Assembly (NCBI GenBank): GCA_020248985.1
Contig: JADCGL010000013.1
Span: 1-64,000, forward strand
Direction: 5' to 3'
Length of the DNA: 64,000 nucleotides
Origin: Telmatospirillum sp.
GTDB taxonomy: Bacteria > Pseudomonadota > Alphaproteobacteria > CACIAM-22H2
In this document: positions 16,373-25,484 of the stretch, piece by piece
Layout: each line of letters starts with the position of its first letter
How positions within the stretch are numbered: position 1 is the first letter of the stretch
The notes under the pieces: generated by a model
The model's input: the letters and a program-made list of their open reading frames with translations, nothing else
Told to the model about the DNA's origin: nothing
Database searches by the model: none
Program-made: the position numbers and the translations under genes

Positions 16373-17845
16373 TTGACCTTTCTTCTCGTCACCGCCCGCC
16401 TGATTGCCACGATGGACGAGGCGCATCGTACGATCGAGGACGGCGCGATCGCCATTGAAGACGGCGCCATCGTCGCGGTCGGTCCGCGCGAGGAGATTCA
16501 GCGGCGCTTCCCCAACCCGAAGCGACGTATCGGCGGTGCAAGGTTCGTGGCGCTGCCCGGCTTCGTCGATGGGCATTCGCACGCCGGCCACGCTCTTGTA
16601 CGCACGTTGGGCGGCGACGATTTCCCAGCGTGGCGTCAAGCTTGCCGCGACATCTACATGCTAGGCGCCACCCCCGAATTCTGGGCGGCGGAGGCGCGCC
16701 TCGCGTCCATCGAGAGATTGAAAGCGGGTGTTACAACGGCTGTTGCGTATCTGGGCGGCGGGGACGAAAACAACCGCTCCGACGGAACCGACGTGGCCAC
16801 GGCCTATGCGGCTTCGTACGGCGAGGCGGGCGGACGGTTAGTGCTGGGCATCGGCCCGACGCGTCCGCCTTATCCCAAGACTTTTGCGCGATACGCCTGC
16901 GGTGTGCGGAGCGAGGTCGAAGTCGACTTTGCGGCGCAGCACGAAACCTGTCGTCGCCTGTTGCGCGATCTGCCGTCTGGACGGATCGGCGTAGCGCTGA
17001 CGACGCCGACCGTGAATCCCGAAATCCATTGCGGGCCTCATTTCGACGAACTGTGCGAGGTGGCGCGCCGGATGAAGCGTCTCGCCTTGGATCACGGTGC
17101 GATACTGATGATGGACGGGCAGCGGCGCGGCACTGTCGAGTTCGCCGTGAATGCACTGGGAATCGTCGATGCCAAAACCTTGCTGTCGCACGCCCTGGAT
17201 TTGACGGCCGACGAGGTGCGTCTGGTAGCCAAGAGCGGCGCCACGGTCGCCAACAATCCGCTATCGGGTAGCGCGGTTTGGGGCCGATGCCCTGTGCCCG
17301 AACTGCTCGACGCCGGCGCACGCGTAATCATGTGTTCGGACGGCCTCGCCCCCGATTGCGGTGCGGACATGTTTCGCGTCATGCGAATGGGCGGGCAGTA
17401 TCACCGCGCGATGCTGCGCGACCCGCATGTGCTGCCGCCCGGTCGTTTGCTGCGGATGACGACCAGCGAACCGGCAGCGTTCTTCGGCCTTGCTGATCGC
17501 GGCACACTCGAAGCAGGCAAGCGCGCAGACTTGATTCTCGTTGATCTCGACAAGCCGCATCTGGCCCCCGCGACGATGCCGCTTTTCCATTTGCACTATG
17601 CGGCGACGGGCCAGGACGTCGATACAGTCGTGGTCGATGGCGAGGTGGTGATGGAGGGCCGAACGTTGCTGCGCGTCGATGAAGCCGAGATCGTCGCGGT
17701 GGCGAAGCGCGAAGCACAGGCGATGCTCGATCGCACGGGCTTGCGCGCAATGACCGCGACGCCGGAAAGCTTCTGGGCGAATCGGTACGACCGCGCGGCG
17801 TATTCCGGCCCGCATCAGAAGAACTCGGCGCCAACGAGGACTTGA
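16373..17845 (+). CDS. Metal-dependent amidohydrolase (TRZ/ATZ or cytosine/guanine deaminase-like)
   Basis: A 490-residue cytoplasmic amidohydrolase of the type that deaminates or dechlorinates purines, pyrimidines, triazines or related amines. It shows the metal-binding HxH in GFVDGHSHAGHAL (about 64-72), a downstream His in LLSHALDLT and the conserved Asp in CSDGLAPD (about 325). The C-terminal ADLILVDLDKPHL plus DTVVVDGEVVMEGRTLL is the standard composite-domain ending. TTG 16373 is chosen as start because GGAGGG lies 5 bases before it and the protein then begins at the usual first strand. It is isolated: repeat copy 2 upstream, IS remnant downstream. Substrate unknown. Confidence 0.85.
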   Translation: MTFLLVTARLIATMDEAHRTIEDGAIAIEDGAIVAVGPREEIQRRFPNPKRRIGGARFVALPGFVDGHSHAGHALVRTLGGDDFPAWRQACRDIYMLGATPEFWAAEARLASIERLKAGVTTAVAYLGGGDENNRSDGTDVATAYAASYGEAGGRLVLGIGPTRPPYPKTFARYACGVRSEVEVDFAAQHETCRRLLRDLPSGRIGVALTTPTVNPEIHCGPHFDELCEVARRMKRLALDHGAILMMDGQRRGTVEFAVNALGIVDAKTLLSHALDLTADEVRLVAKSGATVANNPLSGSAVWGRCPVPELLDAGARVIMCSDGLAPDCGADMFRVMRMGGQYHRAMLRDPHVLPPGRLLRMTTSEPAAFFGLADRGTLEAGKRADLILVDLDKPHLAPATMPLFHLHYAATGQDVDTVVVDGEVVMEGRTLLRVDEAEIVAVAKREAQAMLDRTGLRAMTATPESFWANRYDRAAYSGPHQKNSAPTRT

Positions 17846-17894
17846 AATCATGTCCATCACCCCAGTTGGGCGCAAACGCCATAATTAGTGACAA

Positions 17895-18560
17895 ACCCTC
17901 CGCTGCTCGATGATGATCCGGGCTCCCTTCAGGCTGTAGAAGATCTCGCGGTTGAGCAGCCCGTCTCTGAGCCTGCCGGTGAAGCTCTTGCAGTAGCCGA
18001 AGTTGAACGCACGAACCGTCATTCAGCCACAGCCGACCCCTCGGACGCTGCTATCTGGATGCTTTGAGGCCTTCACGCCGCCGTCGGCGTATACGCCGAC
18101 TGCTGGAGCCGGTCCTTGCCAAGTTGTCGGCCGCCAGACCGACGCAACGCGGTGATCAGGCGGTAGCCGTAGTTTCCGTACTCGTACGCCAGGGTGACAA
18201 CGGCTTTGGTCAACACATCCTCGTCAACCCGGACAGTAGAGACGTATCGCTGTGTCCCCCGCGACTGCTTGACGGTCCGGCAGGCATGGCATTCCGACAC
18301 TCGGTACTTCCGTCGGATCGCCTCGACCGCCTACCGGCGTCGATTGGGCGCTGTAAGTTTAGCTGCACTGGAATAAGGCTCCTTCGGCGACGCCCTTCAA
18401 GATCTGCTTCTCGAGCGACAGACAGGCCACCATCCTTTTCAGCTGGCATTCTCGCGCTCGAACTCCTTGAACTGCTTCGCTTGTTCGATCTCAAGGTCGC
18501 CCTACTCGTTGCGACTGAACTTGTCACTCGGATATCGGTCGCATGTGATGTTCACTCCAT
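17895..18560 (-). mobile_element. Second IS3-family remnant with internal deletion
   Basis: Minus-strand remains of a different IS3/IS407-type element. Reading leftward there is an OrfA zipper piece (KQFKEFEREN, near 18470), a degraded junction, then an OrfB N-terminus (RRKYRVSECHACRTVKQSRG, YGNYGYRLITAL). The frame then jumps from RGRLWLNDGSC (about 18035) directly to GYCKSFTGRLRDGLLNREIFYSL (about 17990-17925). The whole catalytic core between these motifs, some 400 bp in an intact element, is missing, and stops interrupt the rest. The C-terminal RPHSALGY part is also lost. No terminal inverted repeats were found. Confidence 0.75.
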
Positions 18561-18703
18561 CAGCAGGCGTCGATGATCGCTTGCCGGTCGGCAGTCGTGC
18601 GGCGCGAGTTTACTCACCCAATTGTCTTTAGAATAATACAAAAAGAGAACGCGAGAATCGCGCGTCGTGATGCATTTTTTCGATCGTTCATCTGGCCTTC
18701 GGC

Positions 18704-18733
18704 TTGACCCAATGGCGCCAATGAAAGTATCGT
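18704..18733 (+). promoter_or_regulatory. Candidate sigma70-type promoter of the 18.8-26.7 kb operon
   Basis: TTGACC (18704-18709) and TATCGT (18728-18733) are separated by 18 bases and lie about 36 bases upstream of the solute-binding-protein start, with an AAGGGAGGG ribosome site between. No operator-like dyad is evident. Confidence 0.4.
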
Positions 18734-18768
18734 GGTCAAAATTTGAATAAAAAAGGGAGGGAAACCAA

Positions 18769-20124
18769 ATGGCGATTGTCTCGACTCGTCTGTTCGGCTT
18801 GTGCTTGGCCTCGGCATTGCTGGCCTCGGCCGGCACCGCGATGGCGCAGGGCGTGAAGGTCGTGAGGTTTCTGCACAACGAAACCGATCCTCCCAGCATG
18901 GCGTTCTTCAACAAGGCCATCGCCGATTTCGAGAGGCTCAACCCCAACATCAAAATCGAAATGGAGTCGGTGAGCACCGACGGGCGGCTGCAGAAGGTCA
19001 CGGCGTCAATGAACGCCAAGACGATGCCAGAAGTGTTCAAGATCCTGGCCGAAGAGCGCATGCAGTTCGCGCGCAAAGGCTATTTGGTGCCGCTCGACAA
19101 TATGGTGGCGAGCATCGGCGCCAACGATTATCTCGACGATCTCATCGTCAAGGTGGACGGCAAAATCTACGACGTCCCTTACACGATCAACAATTTCAGC
19201 GTTCTTTTCTACCGCGACGACCTGCTCAAGGCCGCCAATCTGACGCCGCCCAAGAATTGGAACGAACTCAAGGCCGCCGCCCAGGCGCTCAACAAGGGCG
19301 ACGTCAATGGCTTCGTTCTGCCGGCGGGCCAGAACCGCGCCACCAGCCTCTATCTGGCTTCGCTCGTGTGGAGTGCGGGGGGCACCTTCTTCGACAAAGA
19401 CCTCAAAGTGACCTTCAACAGCCCGGCCACCGTCGCGGCATTGGCTTTCATGAAGGATATGGCGGCCGTGTCGCCCAAAGGGATCGCGGCCTACTCGTAC
19501 GGCGACATGATCAATGTCTATCTGACCGGCAAGGTCGCGCTCGATCTGTATGCGCCGCGCCTGGTCGCCACCGGCTACGATACCGTGCCGGCTGTCGCGA
19601 CGCAGACGAAGGCCGTGGTGATGCCCGTAGGTCCGTCGGGGCATGCGGTGAAGTTCATCAGCCCCAACAGTTTTGCCATCGCGAGCCCGGCGGTCGGCGC
19701 CAAGAACACCGCGGAGGCGCAGAAATTTCTCGAGTTCATCGTCTCGGGTGAGCGCTTGCGCGACCTCTCCCTCACTGTGTTCCCGCACATGATCCCGCCG
19801 CTCAAAAGCGTCCAGGCGATGGTTATCGACGCCGCCAAAGACAAGCTCGGCGGCGGCAGCAATCCGGCCGAGCTCGGCAAAGTCTCCTTCGACCTCTCCA
19901 ATTCGATGAGCTTCGAAGACGAGGCGGGGGCTTCGTGGGTCGACGGCAAACTCGTCAAGGCCGGCTTGGACAACCCCTATATCGGCGCCATCGTTGCACG
20001 TCACATTCCCGCCCAAGTCGTCCAGCGCGTGCTTATCAACGGCGAGGCGCCAGCTGCCGCGGCCGCCTGGGGTGCCCAGGAAATGCAGAAGATTGTCGAC
20101 GACCTCAAACGCAGCGCCAGATAG
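18769..20124 (+). CDS. ABC transporter substrate-binding protein, family 1 (sugar/glycerol-3-phosphate type)
   Basis: A 451-residue periplasmic binding protein. It has a signal peptide (MAIVSTRLFG, hydrophobic stretch, cleavage after TAMA at about residue 26) and an SBP_bac_1 fold with the family segments VPYTINNFSVLFYRDDLLKAA (about 143) and PKNWNELKAAAQAL. It starts at ATG 18769 after AAGGGAGGG, and is first in an eight-gene operon with ATPase, two permeases, two enzymes and an MFS carrier. The ligand is probably a carbohydrate or small polyol/acid that the following enolase-superfamily enzyme and lyase act on; this is inference. Confidence 0.9.
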   Translation: MAIVSTRLFGLCLASALLASAGTAMAQGVKVVRFLHNETDPPSMAFFNKAIADFERLNPNIKIEMESVSTDGRLQKVTASMNAKTMPEVFKILAEERMQFARKGYLVPLDNMVASIGANDYLDDLIVKVDGKIYDVPYTINNFSVLFYRDDLLKAANLTPPKNWNELKAAAQALNKGDVNGFVLPAGQNRATSLYLASLVWSAGGTFFDKDLKVTFNSPATVAALAFMKDMAAVSPKGIAAYSYGDMINVYLTGKVALDLYAPRLVATGYDTVPAVATQTKAVVMPVGPSGHAVKFISPNSFAIASPAVGAKNTAEAQKFLEFIVSGERLRDLSLTVFPHMIPPLKSVQAMVIDAAKDKLGGGSNPAELGKVSFDLSNSMSFEDEAGASWVDGKLVKAGLDNPYIGAIVARHIPAQVVQRVLINGEAPAAAAAWGAQEMQKIVDDLKRSAR

Positions 20125-20139
20125 GGGCTGGTGCACGCA

Positions 20140-21186
20140 ATGGCGGATCTCGAACTTCGGCAAATCTCCAAGCAATTCGATCGACAGTTTGCCGTCAAGG
20201 ACGTCAATCTGCACGTTCAGGACGGCGAGCTGGTGGTGCTGCTGGGCCCGTCAGGGTGCGGCAAATCCACCTTGATGCGGCTGATCGCGGGGCTCGAATC
20301 GCCGACGCAAGGGCAGGTGCTGATCGGCGGGCAAGACAAAACGCCGCTGCGCCCGAAAGACCGGAATGTGGCGCTGGTGTTCCAGAGCTACGCCTTGTAT
20401 CCGCATCTGTCGATCTACGAGAACATCGCCTTCCCGTTGCGCGTGCGCGGCGTGCCGTCGAAAACCGTGGACGCAAAAGTGATGTGGGCAGCGCGCTTGC
20501 TCGATATCGAGCGCCTGTTGCAGCGCAAGCCGCGCCATACATCCGGCGGCGAGCGCCAACGTACGGCGCTGGCGCGCTCGCTCGTTCGCGATCCTGCCGT
20601 GTTCCTGCTCGACGAGCCGTTGTCGAACCTCGACGCCAAAATGCGCCATGCCGCGCGCGAAGAGTTGCGCAGCTTCCAGCACCAGGTGAAAGCAACCTGG
20701 ATCCACGTCACCCACGACCAAACCGAGGCGATGGGCTTGGGCGACCGCATTGTCGTAATGGACAAGGGTCGGGTCCGCCAAATCGGCACGCCTGGCGAGA
20801 TCTACCGCTATCCTGCGGACACGTTCGTGGCGACGTTTGTGGGCAGCCCGCCGATGAATCTGATCGCAATGGACGATCACATCCTCGGATTTCGTCCCGA
20901 ATCGTGCTTGCCGACAGCGTATTTCGAAAACGAGATCGATCTTTTCAAGGTCGCTTTCCGGCTCCAGCGCGCCGAGTATCTCGGCAACGAGACGCTGCTC
21001 TATGCTATTGCCGACGCGCCCTTGCCGAGCACCAAGATGATTGCGCGCATTCCAAGCACCTTGCGCCTCGACGTGGCGCAGGGCGAACGCTACGAGTTTG
21101 CTGTGCGGCGCAGCGATCTGCGTTATTTCGGCACGGACGAGCTCGGCGCGCATATCGATCGGCACCTCGACGCGATACGGGCCTGA
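20140..21186 (+). CDS. Sugar ABC importer ATPase (UgpC/MalK type)
   Basis: A 348-residue ATPase energising the importer. Walker A is GPSGCGKST (about 37-45), the Q-loop is VFQSYALYPHLS, Walker B VFLLDEPLSNLDAKMR, and a C-terminal regulatory OB-like (TOBE) domain follows residue 235. The signature reads TSGGERQR rather than the usual LSGGQ, an unusual substitution at the first and last positions. ATG 20140 is preferred; an in-frame GTG at 20131 is possible. It begins 15 bases after the binding-protein stop. Confidence 0.9.
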   Translation: MADLELRQISKQFDRQFAVKDVNLHVQDGELVVLLGPSGCGKSTLMRLIAGLESPTQGQVLIGGQDKTPLRPKDRNVALVFQSYALYPHLSIYENIAFPLRVRGVPSKTVDAKVMWAARLLDIERLLQRKPRHTSGGERQRTALARSLVRDPAVFLLDEPLSNLDAKMRHAAREELRSFQHQVKATWIHVTHDQTEAMGLGDRIVVMDKGRVRQIGTPGEIYRYPADTFVATFVGSPPMNLIAMDDHILGFRPESCLPTAYFENEIDLFKVAFRLQRAEYLGNETLLYAIADAPLPSTKMIARIPSTLRLDVAQGERYEFAVRRSDLRYFGTDELGAHIDRHLDAIRA

Positions 21187-21187
21187 C

Positions 21188-22081
21188 ATGCGAAATCTGA
21201 CCAGCGAAACCGAGAACCGGGCCATTGCCGCATTGGCTTTGCTGCCGAGTTTCGCGATTCTGCTGGTTCTCGTCGCTTTGCCAACCTTTTCGGTCGCTCT
21301 CTACAGCCTTCAAGACGTGCAGATGGGCGAAGCGGCGCACCCGTTTGTCGGCTTCGAGAATTTTCTGTGGGCGTGGAACTACGCGCCGTTCTGGAACGCG
21401 CTGAACAACACGCTGGTCTGGGTCTTCGGCAGCGTGAGCCTGGAGATGGTAATCGGCGTGGCAGTCGCCCTCATGCTCAACCGGAATTTCGTGGGAAGGG
21501 GCATTGCTCGGGCCGTGGTGTTTGCGCCCTATCTCATTCCCACCGTCGTGGCGGTTCTGGTCTGGCGCTACATGTTCCACGACGTATTGGGTGTGGTTAA
21601 CTACTTTCTCCTCAAGGCAGGCTTGATCGAAACGCCCGTCAATTGGCTCAGCAGCCCGCGCGTTGCGATGACGACGGTGATCATCGTCGGCGTATGGAAG
21701 TTTTTTCCGTTTGTGGTGTTGGCGATCCTGGGCGTGCTGCAGGCCATCCCCCAGGACCAGTACGAAGCCGCCAAGATTGACGGTGCGAGCGAATGGCAGC
21801 AGTTCTGGCGCATCACCTTGCCGCATTTGATGCCGATTTTCCTGCTGACCGCATTGCTGCGCTCGATCTGGACCTTCCACAAATTCGACATCATCTATCT
21901 GCTCACGGGCGGCGGCCCGGTCGGCTCGACCACCACATTGCCGGTGCTGGTCTATCAGAAGGCGTTCGCCGATTTCGAAATCGGCCGAGCCGCGGCCTTG
22001 GCGCTCATCACCGCTTTCGTGCTGACACTGCTGCTGCTGCTCTATTTCTATCTGTCGAAACAGGTAGAGGCGCGCCAATGA
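21188..22081 (+). CDS. Sugar ABC importer permease (UgpA/MalF type)
   Basis: A 297-residue inner-membrane permease with about six hydrophobic segments and the cytoplasmic coupling motif EAAKIDGASEWQQFWRITLP near residue 195. It starts at ATG 21188, one base after the ATPase stop, and its TGA overlaps the next ATG. The frame extends upstream to 21041 but that part lies inside the ATPase gene in another frame. It pairs with the next permease. Confidence 0.9.
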   Translation: MRNLTSETENRAIAALALLPSFAILLVLVALPTFSVALYSLQDVQMGEAAHPFVGFENFLWAWNYAPFWNALNNTLVWVFGSVSLEMVIGVAVALMLNRNFVGRGIARAVVFAPYLIPTVVAVLVWRYMFHDVLGVVNYFLLKAGLIETPVNWLSSPRVAMTTVIIVGVWKFFPFVVLAILGVLQAIPQDQYEAAKIDGASEWQQFWRITLPHLMPIFLLTALLRSIWTFHKFDIIYLLTGGGPVGSTTTLPVLVYQKAFADFEIGRAAALALITAFVLTLLLLLYFYLSKQVEARQ

Positions 22082-22962
22082 GCCGCCCCGACGCAGGTCC
22101 CGATGGCTATATGTTCGCGGTCACACGCCTCAACGATTTCTCGCGCAGCTTGACGCATGCATTGCTCGTGCTGGTCGTGTGCACGGTCGTCGGATTCCCG
22201 CTGTTCTGGATGGTGGCCTCCTCGTTCAAGCCCGCGTCCGAGTTCTATTCGACGGTGCCGACGTTTTTCCCGCAAGTTTGGACCCTTGCAAACTACCGGC
22301 TGCTGTTCGAGCAGACGAGTTTCGCCAAATATTTCGTCAACAGCTTGATCGTTGCGTTCGGGGCCACCGGCCTGTCGTTGGTGATCGGCGGTCTTGGGGC
22401 GTATGCTTTGAGCCGCTTCCAGTTCCGCATCGTGCGCGTGTTCTCGCAGCTGACGCTGCTGGGTTACATGCTGCCCGAGGTGCTGATCGTCATTCCGCTC
22501 TACATGTACGTGATCGAATTGGGTTTGGCCGACACGCTGTTCGCTTTGATTGTCAGCAACATGGCCTTCACCTTGCCGCTGACGCTTTGGTACATGCGCG
22601 CCTACTTCAACGCAATCCCGGTCACGCTCGAAGAGAGCGCGATGGTCGAGGGTTGCACGCGGCTGCAGGCCTTTCGCCGCGTCGTTATTCCGCTGGCACT
22701 GCCCGGGTTGGTGTCGACCGGCGTGTTCGCGTTCAACCACGCTTGGAACGAGTTTCTGTTTGCTCTCGTCTTTACTTCCTCGGAGCGCAACAAAGTGCTC
22801 ACGCTCGGGCTTGCGACTTGGATCGGGCAAGACGCGATTTTCTCGTGGGGCATGCTGCTGTCTGCGGCGGTACTCGTGACCATTCCGGTGGTGCTGTTCT
22901 ATTTCCTCGTCCAGAAGCAACTGGTGGTGGGGCTGACGGCGGGTGCGACCAAGGGCGAATGA
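22078..22962 (+). CDS. Sugar ABC importer permease (UgpE/MalG type)
   Basis: A 294-residue permease with the MalG-type coupling motif EESAMVEGCTRLQAFRRVVIPLALPG near residue 182 and five to six membrane spans. ATG 22078 overlaps the upstream TGA (ATGA), indicating coupling. It completes a canonical CUT1-type importer. The next gene starts 61 bases downstream after its own GGGAGGGG ribosome site. Confidence 0.9.
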   Translation: MSRPDAGPDGYMFAVTRLNDFSRSLTHALLVLVVCTVVGFPLFWMVASSFKPASEFYSTVPTFFPQVWTLANYRLLFEQTSFAKYFVNSLIVAFGATGLSLVIGGLGAYALSRFQFRIVRVFSQLTLLGYMLPEVLIVIPLYMYVIELGLADTLFALIVSNMAFTLPLTLWYMRAYFNAIPVTLEESAMVEGCTRLQAFRRVVIPLALPGLVSTGVFAFNHAWNEFLFALVFTSSERNKVLTLGLATWIGQDAIFSWGMLLSAAVLVTIPVVLFYFLVQKQLVVGLTAGATKGE

Positions 22963-23023
22963 ACCGCTGCTGTTTGCGCGCGGTCCTTCGAGGGTCTTTA
23001 TTTTCTTTTTGGGAGGGGCTGAA

Positions 23024-24133
23024 ATGCGCATAGAAAAAGTCGAAGCCATCGCGATCGAAATTCCGTTGACCAAGGATTTCGGCGGCAGCACCTACCATGT
23101 GCTCAAGCGCTCGACCATCGTCACGCGCATCCGAACGGACAGCGGCATCGTAAGTGAAGTCTACAACGGCGACAACCGCCAGGACGGGCTCGAGATCGTG
23201 CGCATCATCCACGAGGAGCTCGCACCGCTGCTGATCGGCCAGGACCCCTTGCGCCTCGAAGCACTTTGGGAGCGCATGTGCACCATCAACAAGCGCACCC
23301 GCGATCGCAAGCTGGTGATGGAGGCGATCGCCTGCTGCGACACCGCTTTGTGGGACATTTTCGGCAAGTCCTGCAACATGAGCGTCAACAAACTGCTCGG
23401 TGGCTACCGCGACCGGCTGCAGATCATTACTATCGCGGGCTACTACGAAAAAGACAAAACCCTGGCCGATCTCTCGCGTGAGATGGAGCATCTGCGCAAG
23501 GTCGGCATGGCGGGCTGCAAGGTGAAGGTCGGCGGCTTGTCGCCCGAGGAAGACGCCAAGCGCGTTGCGGCGGCGCGCGCGGGCGGCGGCGACGATTTCG
23601 TGCTTGTGGTCGACGCCAATCGCGGCTGGGACGTTGCCAATGCGATCCGCTTCTCCCATTTGATCGAGCATCTCAACATCGAATGGTTCGAGGAGCCGTG
23701 CTGGTGGGTCGACGACGTGGCGATGATGGCGCGGGTGCGCCAAGCCACGCGCATCCCGGTCAATGCCGGGCAAAGCGAATACACCGCCTATGCGGTCAAG
23801 CGTCTGCTCGAAGCCCGCGCGGTCGATTTCGTGAACTTCGACGCTTCCGAGTCCGGCGGCATCACCGAGTGGCGCCGTGCTGCCGGCATGTGCGCCTTGC
23901 ACCATGTGCGCATGGCGCATCACGAGGAGCCGCAGATCGCGACCCACATGCTGACCGGCATTCCGCACGGCAGCTACGTCGAGTGCTTCGCCAATCCCGA
24001 GCGCGATCCGCTGTGGGATCGCTTCATCCTCAATCGCGCAACTATCAAAGACGGCTGGATCGAAACGCCCAAGGGTCCCGGTTTCGATCTGGTGCTCGAT
24101 CAGAAAATGATTCAGAAATATCGGATCAACTGA
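23024..24133 (+). CDS. Enolase-superfamily enzyme, MLE/MR-like subgroup
   Basis: A 369-residue enzyme that abstracts the proton alpha to a carboxylate, giving racemisation, cycloisomerisation or dehydration. The capping domain spans about residues 1-125 and the barrel follows. A KVK pair (K166/K168) supplies the general base, metal ligands are D197 (VDAN), E223 (FEEP) and E252 (NAGQSE), and a His in MAHHEEP (299/300) faces them. The KxK motif places it in the muconate-lactonising-enzyme subgroup rather than glucarate or mannonate dehydratases. It lies between a sugar-type importer and a PcaB-like lyase, so it is probably an early catabolic step. The product and substrate are unknown. Confidence 0.85.
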   Translation: MRIEKVEAIAIEIPLTKDFGGSTYHVLKRSTIVTRIRTDSGIVSEVYNGDNRQDGLEIVRIIHEELAPLLIGQDPLRLEALWERMCTINKRTRDRKLVMEAIACCDTALWDIFGKSCNMSVNKLLGGYRDRLQIITIAGYYEKDKTLADLSREMEHLRKVGMAGCKVKVGGLSPEEDAKRVAAARAGGGDDFVLVVDANRGWDVANAIRFSHLIEHLNIEWFEEPCWWVDDVAMMARVRQATRIPVNAGQSEYTAYAVKRLLEARAVDFVNFDASESGGITEWRRAAGMCALHHVRMAHHEEPQIATHMLTGIPHGSYVECFANPERDPLWDRFILNRATIKDGWIETPKGPGFDLVLDQKMIQKYRIN

Positions 24134-24134
24134 C

Positions 24135-25484
24135 ATGACCGACACGCTGTCGACGGCCGGGCGCGTCAAAGACCCGGGTATTCGCGCCCTCTACACGCAA
24201 GACAGCCGCTGGCAGGCGTGGCTGGACGTCGAAGCCGCTCTGGCGAAGGCGCAGGCCGAACTCGGCATCATCCCCAAAGAGGCCGCGACGGCGATCGCCG
24301 CTGCCGCGCATCTGCATCTGTTCGATCGCGCGCGCGTGCGCGAAGGGTTCGAGCGCACGGCGCATACTTTGGTGCCGTTGGTGTGGGAGTTGGGGCGCGT
24401 CGTGGGCGAGCCGCACGGCGGCTGGGTGCATTGGGGGGCGACCACCCAGAACATCACCACTACCGGCGATCTGCTGCTGCTGCGCAAGGCGCATGGGATC
24501 TTCCGCGCGCATATTCTCGAACTGCTGCAGGGGTTGGCGGCGTTGGCCGAGCGCAGTGCGGACATGCTGATGCCGGGGCGCACCCACGGGCAGCACGCGG
24601 TACCCATCACTTTCGGCTTCAAGGTCGCGGGGTGGATCGACGAGATGCTGCGCCATCTCGAGCGCTTCGAACAGGCCGCACCTCGTATCTTCTGCGCGGT
24701 CAACGGCGGTGCAGCCGGCACGTACGCGTCGCTGGGAGCGATCGGCCCTGCCGTGCAAGAAGCGCTCGCGCGCCATCTGCAGATGACGTCGATGACCGTT
24801 CCGTCGCGCGCCATTGGGGATGCGTTGACAGAGAACATCTGTTTGCTGGGCATGCTCGCGGCCAGCAGCAGCCGCATGGCCCGCGAGATCTACATGCTGA
24901 TGAAAACCGAATTCGGCGAGGTCGAAGAGCCAGTACCGCCCGGCACGGTGGGCAGCTCAACCATGCCGCAGAAGCGCAATCCCAAACTTTGCCAGGACAT
25001 TGTCGGCTTTGCCGCGGAGATTCGCTCGCTTGTGCCGCTGGCGTTGGAAGCGATGCAGACCGAGCACGAAGCCGACCGCACCACGACCGTTATGCTGGAT
25101 GCGGCCGAATCGCGGGCCTGCATCGCGACGGGCGACATGTTGGCGCGCTTGGTGGTGGTGATACGCGGGCTCAAGCTCAATCCTGCGCGCATGCGTGCGA
25201 ACTTGGACCAGGGCGGGGGGCTCATCATGGCCGAGGCGGTGATGCTCGATCTCGGCAAGATCATCGGCCGCCAGCATGCGCACGACGTCGTCTACGACGC
25301 GGCGCAGACGGCGTTTATCGAAAGCCGTTCCTTTGCGACGCTGTTGTGCGACGACCCGCGCGTGCGCTCGCACCTCGAGCCTGACGCCGTGCGAGCATTG
25401 CTCGACCCGCAGAATTATACCGGCCTGTGCGCGCAGATGGCGCGCGATGCGGCGCGTCGGGCGCGCAGCATCGCGGGCGGATGA
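24135..25484 (+). CDS. Fumarase/aspartase-superfamily lyase, PcaB/adenylosuccinate-lyase-like
   Basis: A 449-residue lyase that forms or breaks a C-N, C-O or C-C bond beta to a carboxylate, releasing fumarate or closing a lactone. The superfamily signature GSSTMPQKRNPK lies at about residues 272-284, GRTHGQHAVPITFG at about 150, and HWGATTQNITTTGD at about 98. It follows the enolase-superfamily gene by one base after the stop and overlaps the MFS gene in ATGA, so the three are co-translated. Argininosuccinate-, adenylosuccinate- and carboxymuconate-type relatives all fit; purine biosynthesis is unlikely here because the neighbours are catabolic. An amino-polycarboxylate lyase (EDDS-lyase-like) is one attractive reading. 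Confidence 0.8.
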   Translation: MTDTLSTAGRVKDPGIRALYTQDSRWQAWLDVEAALAKAQAELGIIPKEAATAIAAAAHLHLFDRARVREGFERTAHTLVPLVWELGRVVGEPHGGWVHWGATTQNITTTGDLLLLRKAHGIFRAHILELLQGLAALAERSADMLMPGRTHGQHAVPITFGFKVAGWIDEMLRHLERFEQAAPRIFCAVNGGAAGTYASLGAIGPAVQEALARHLQMTSMTVPSRAIGDALTENICLLGMLAASSSRMAREIYMLMKTEFGEVEEPVPPGTVGSSTMPQKRNPKLCQDIVGFAAEIRSLVPLALEAMQTEHEADRTTTVMLDAAESRACIATGDMLARLVVVIRGLKLNPARMRANLDQGGGLIMAEAVMLDLGKIIGRQHAHDVVYDAAQTAFIESRSFATLLCDDPRVRSHLEPDAVRALLDPQNYTGLCAQMARDAARRARSIAGG

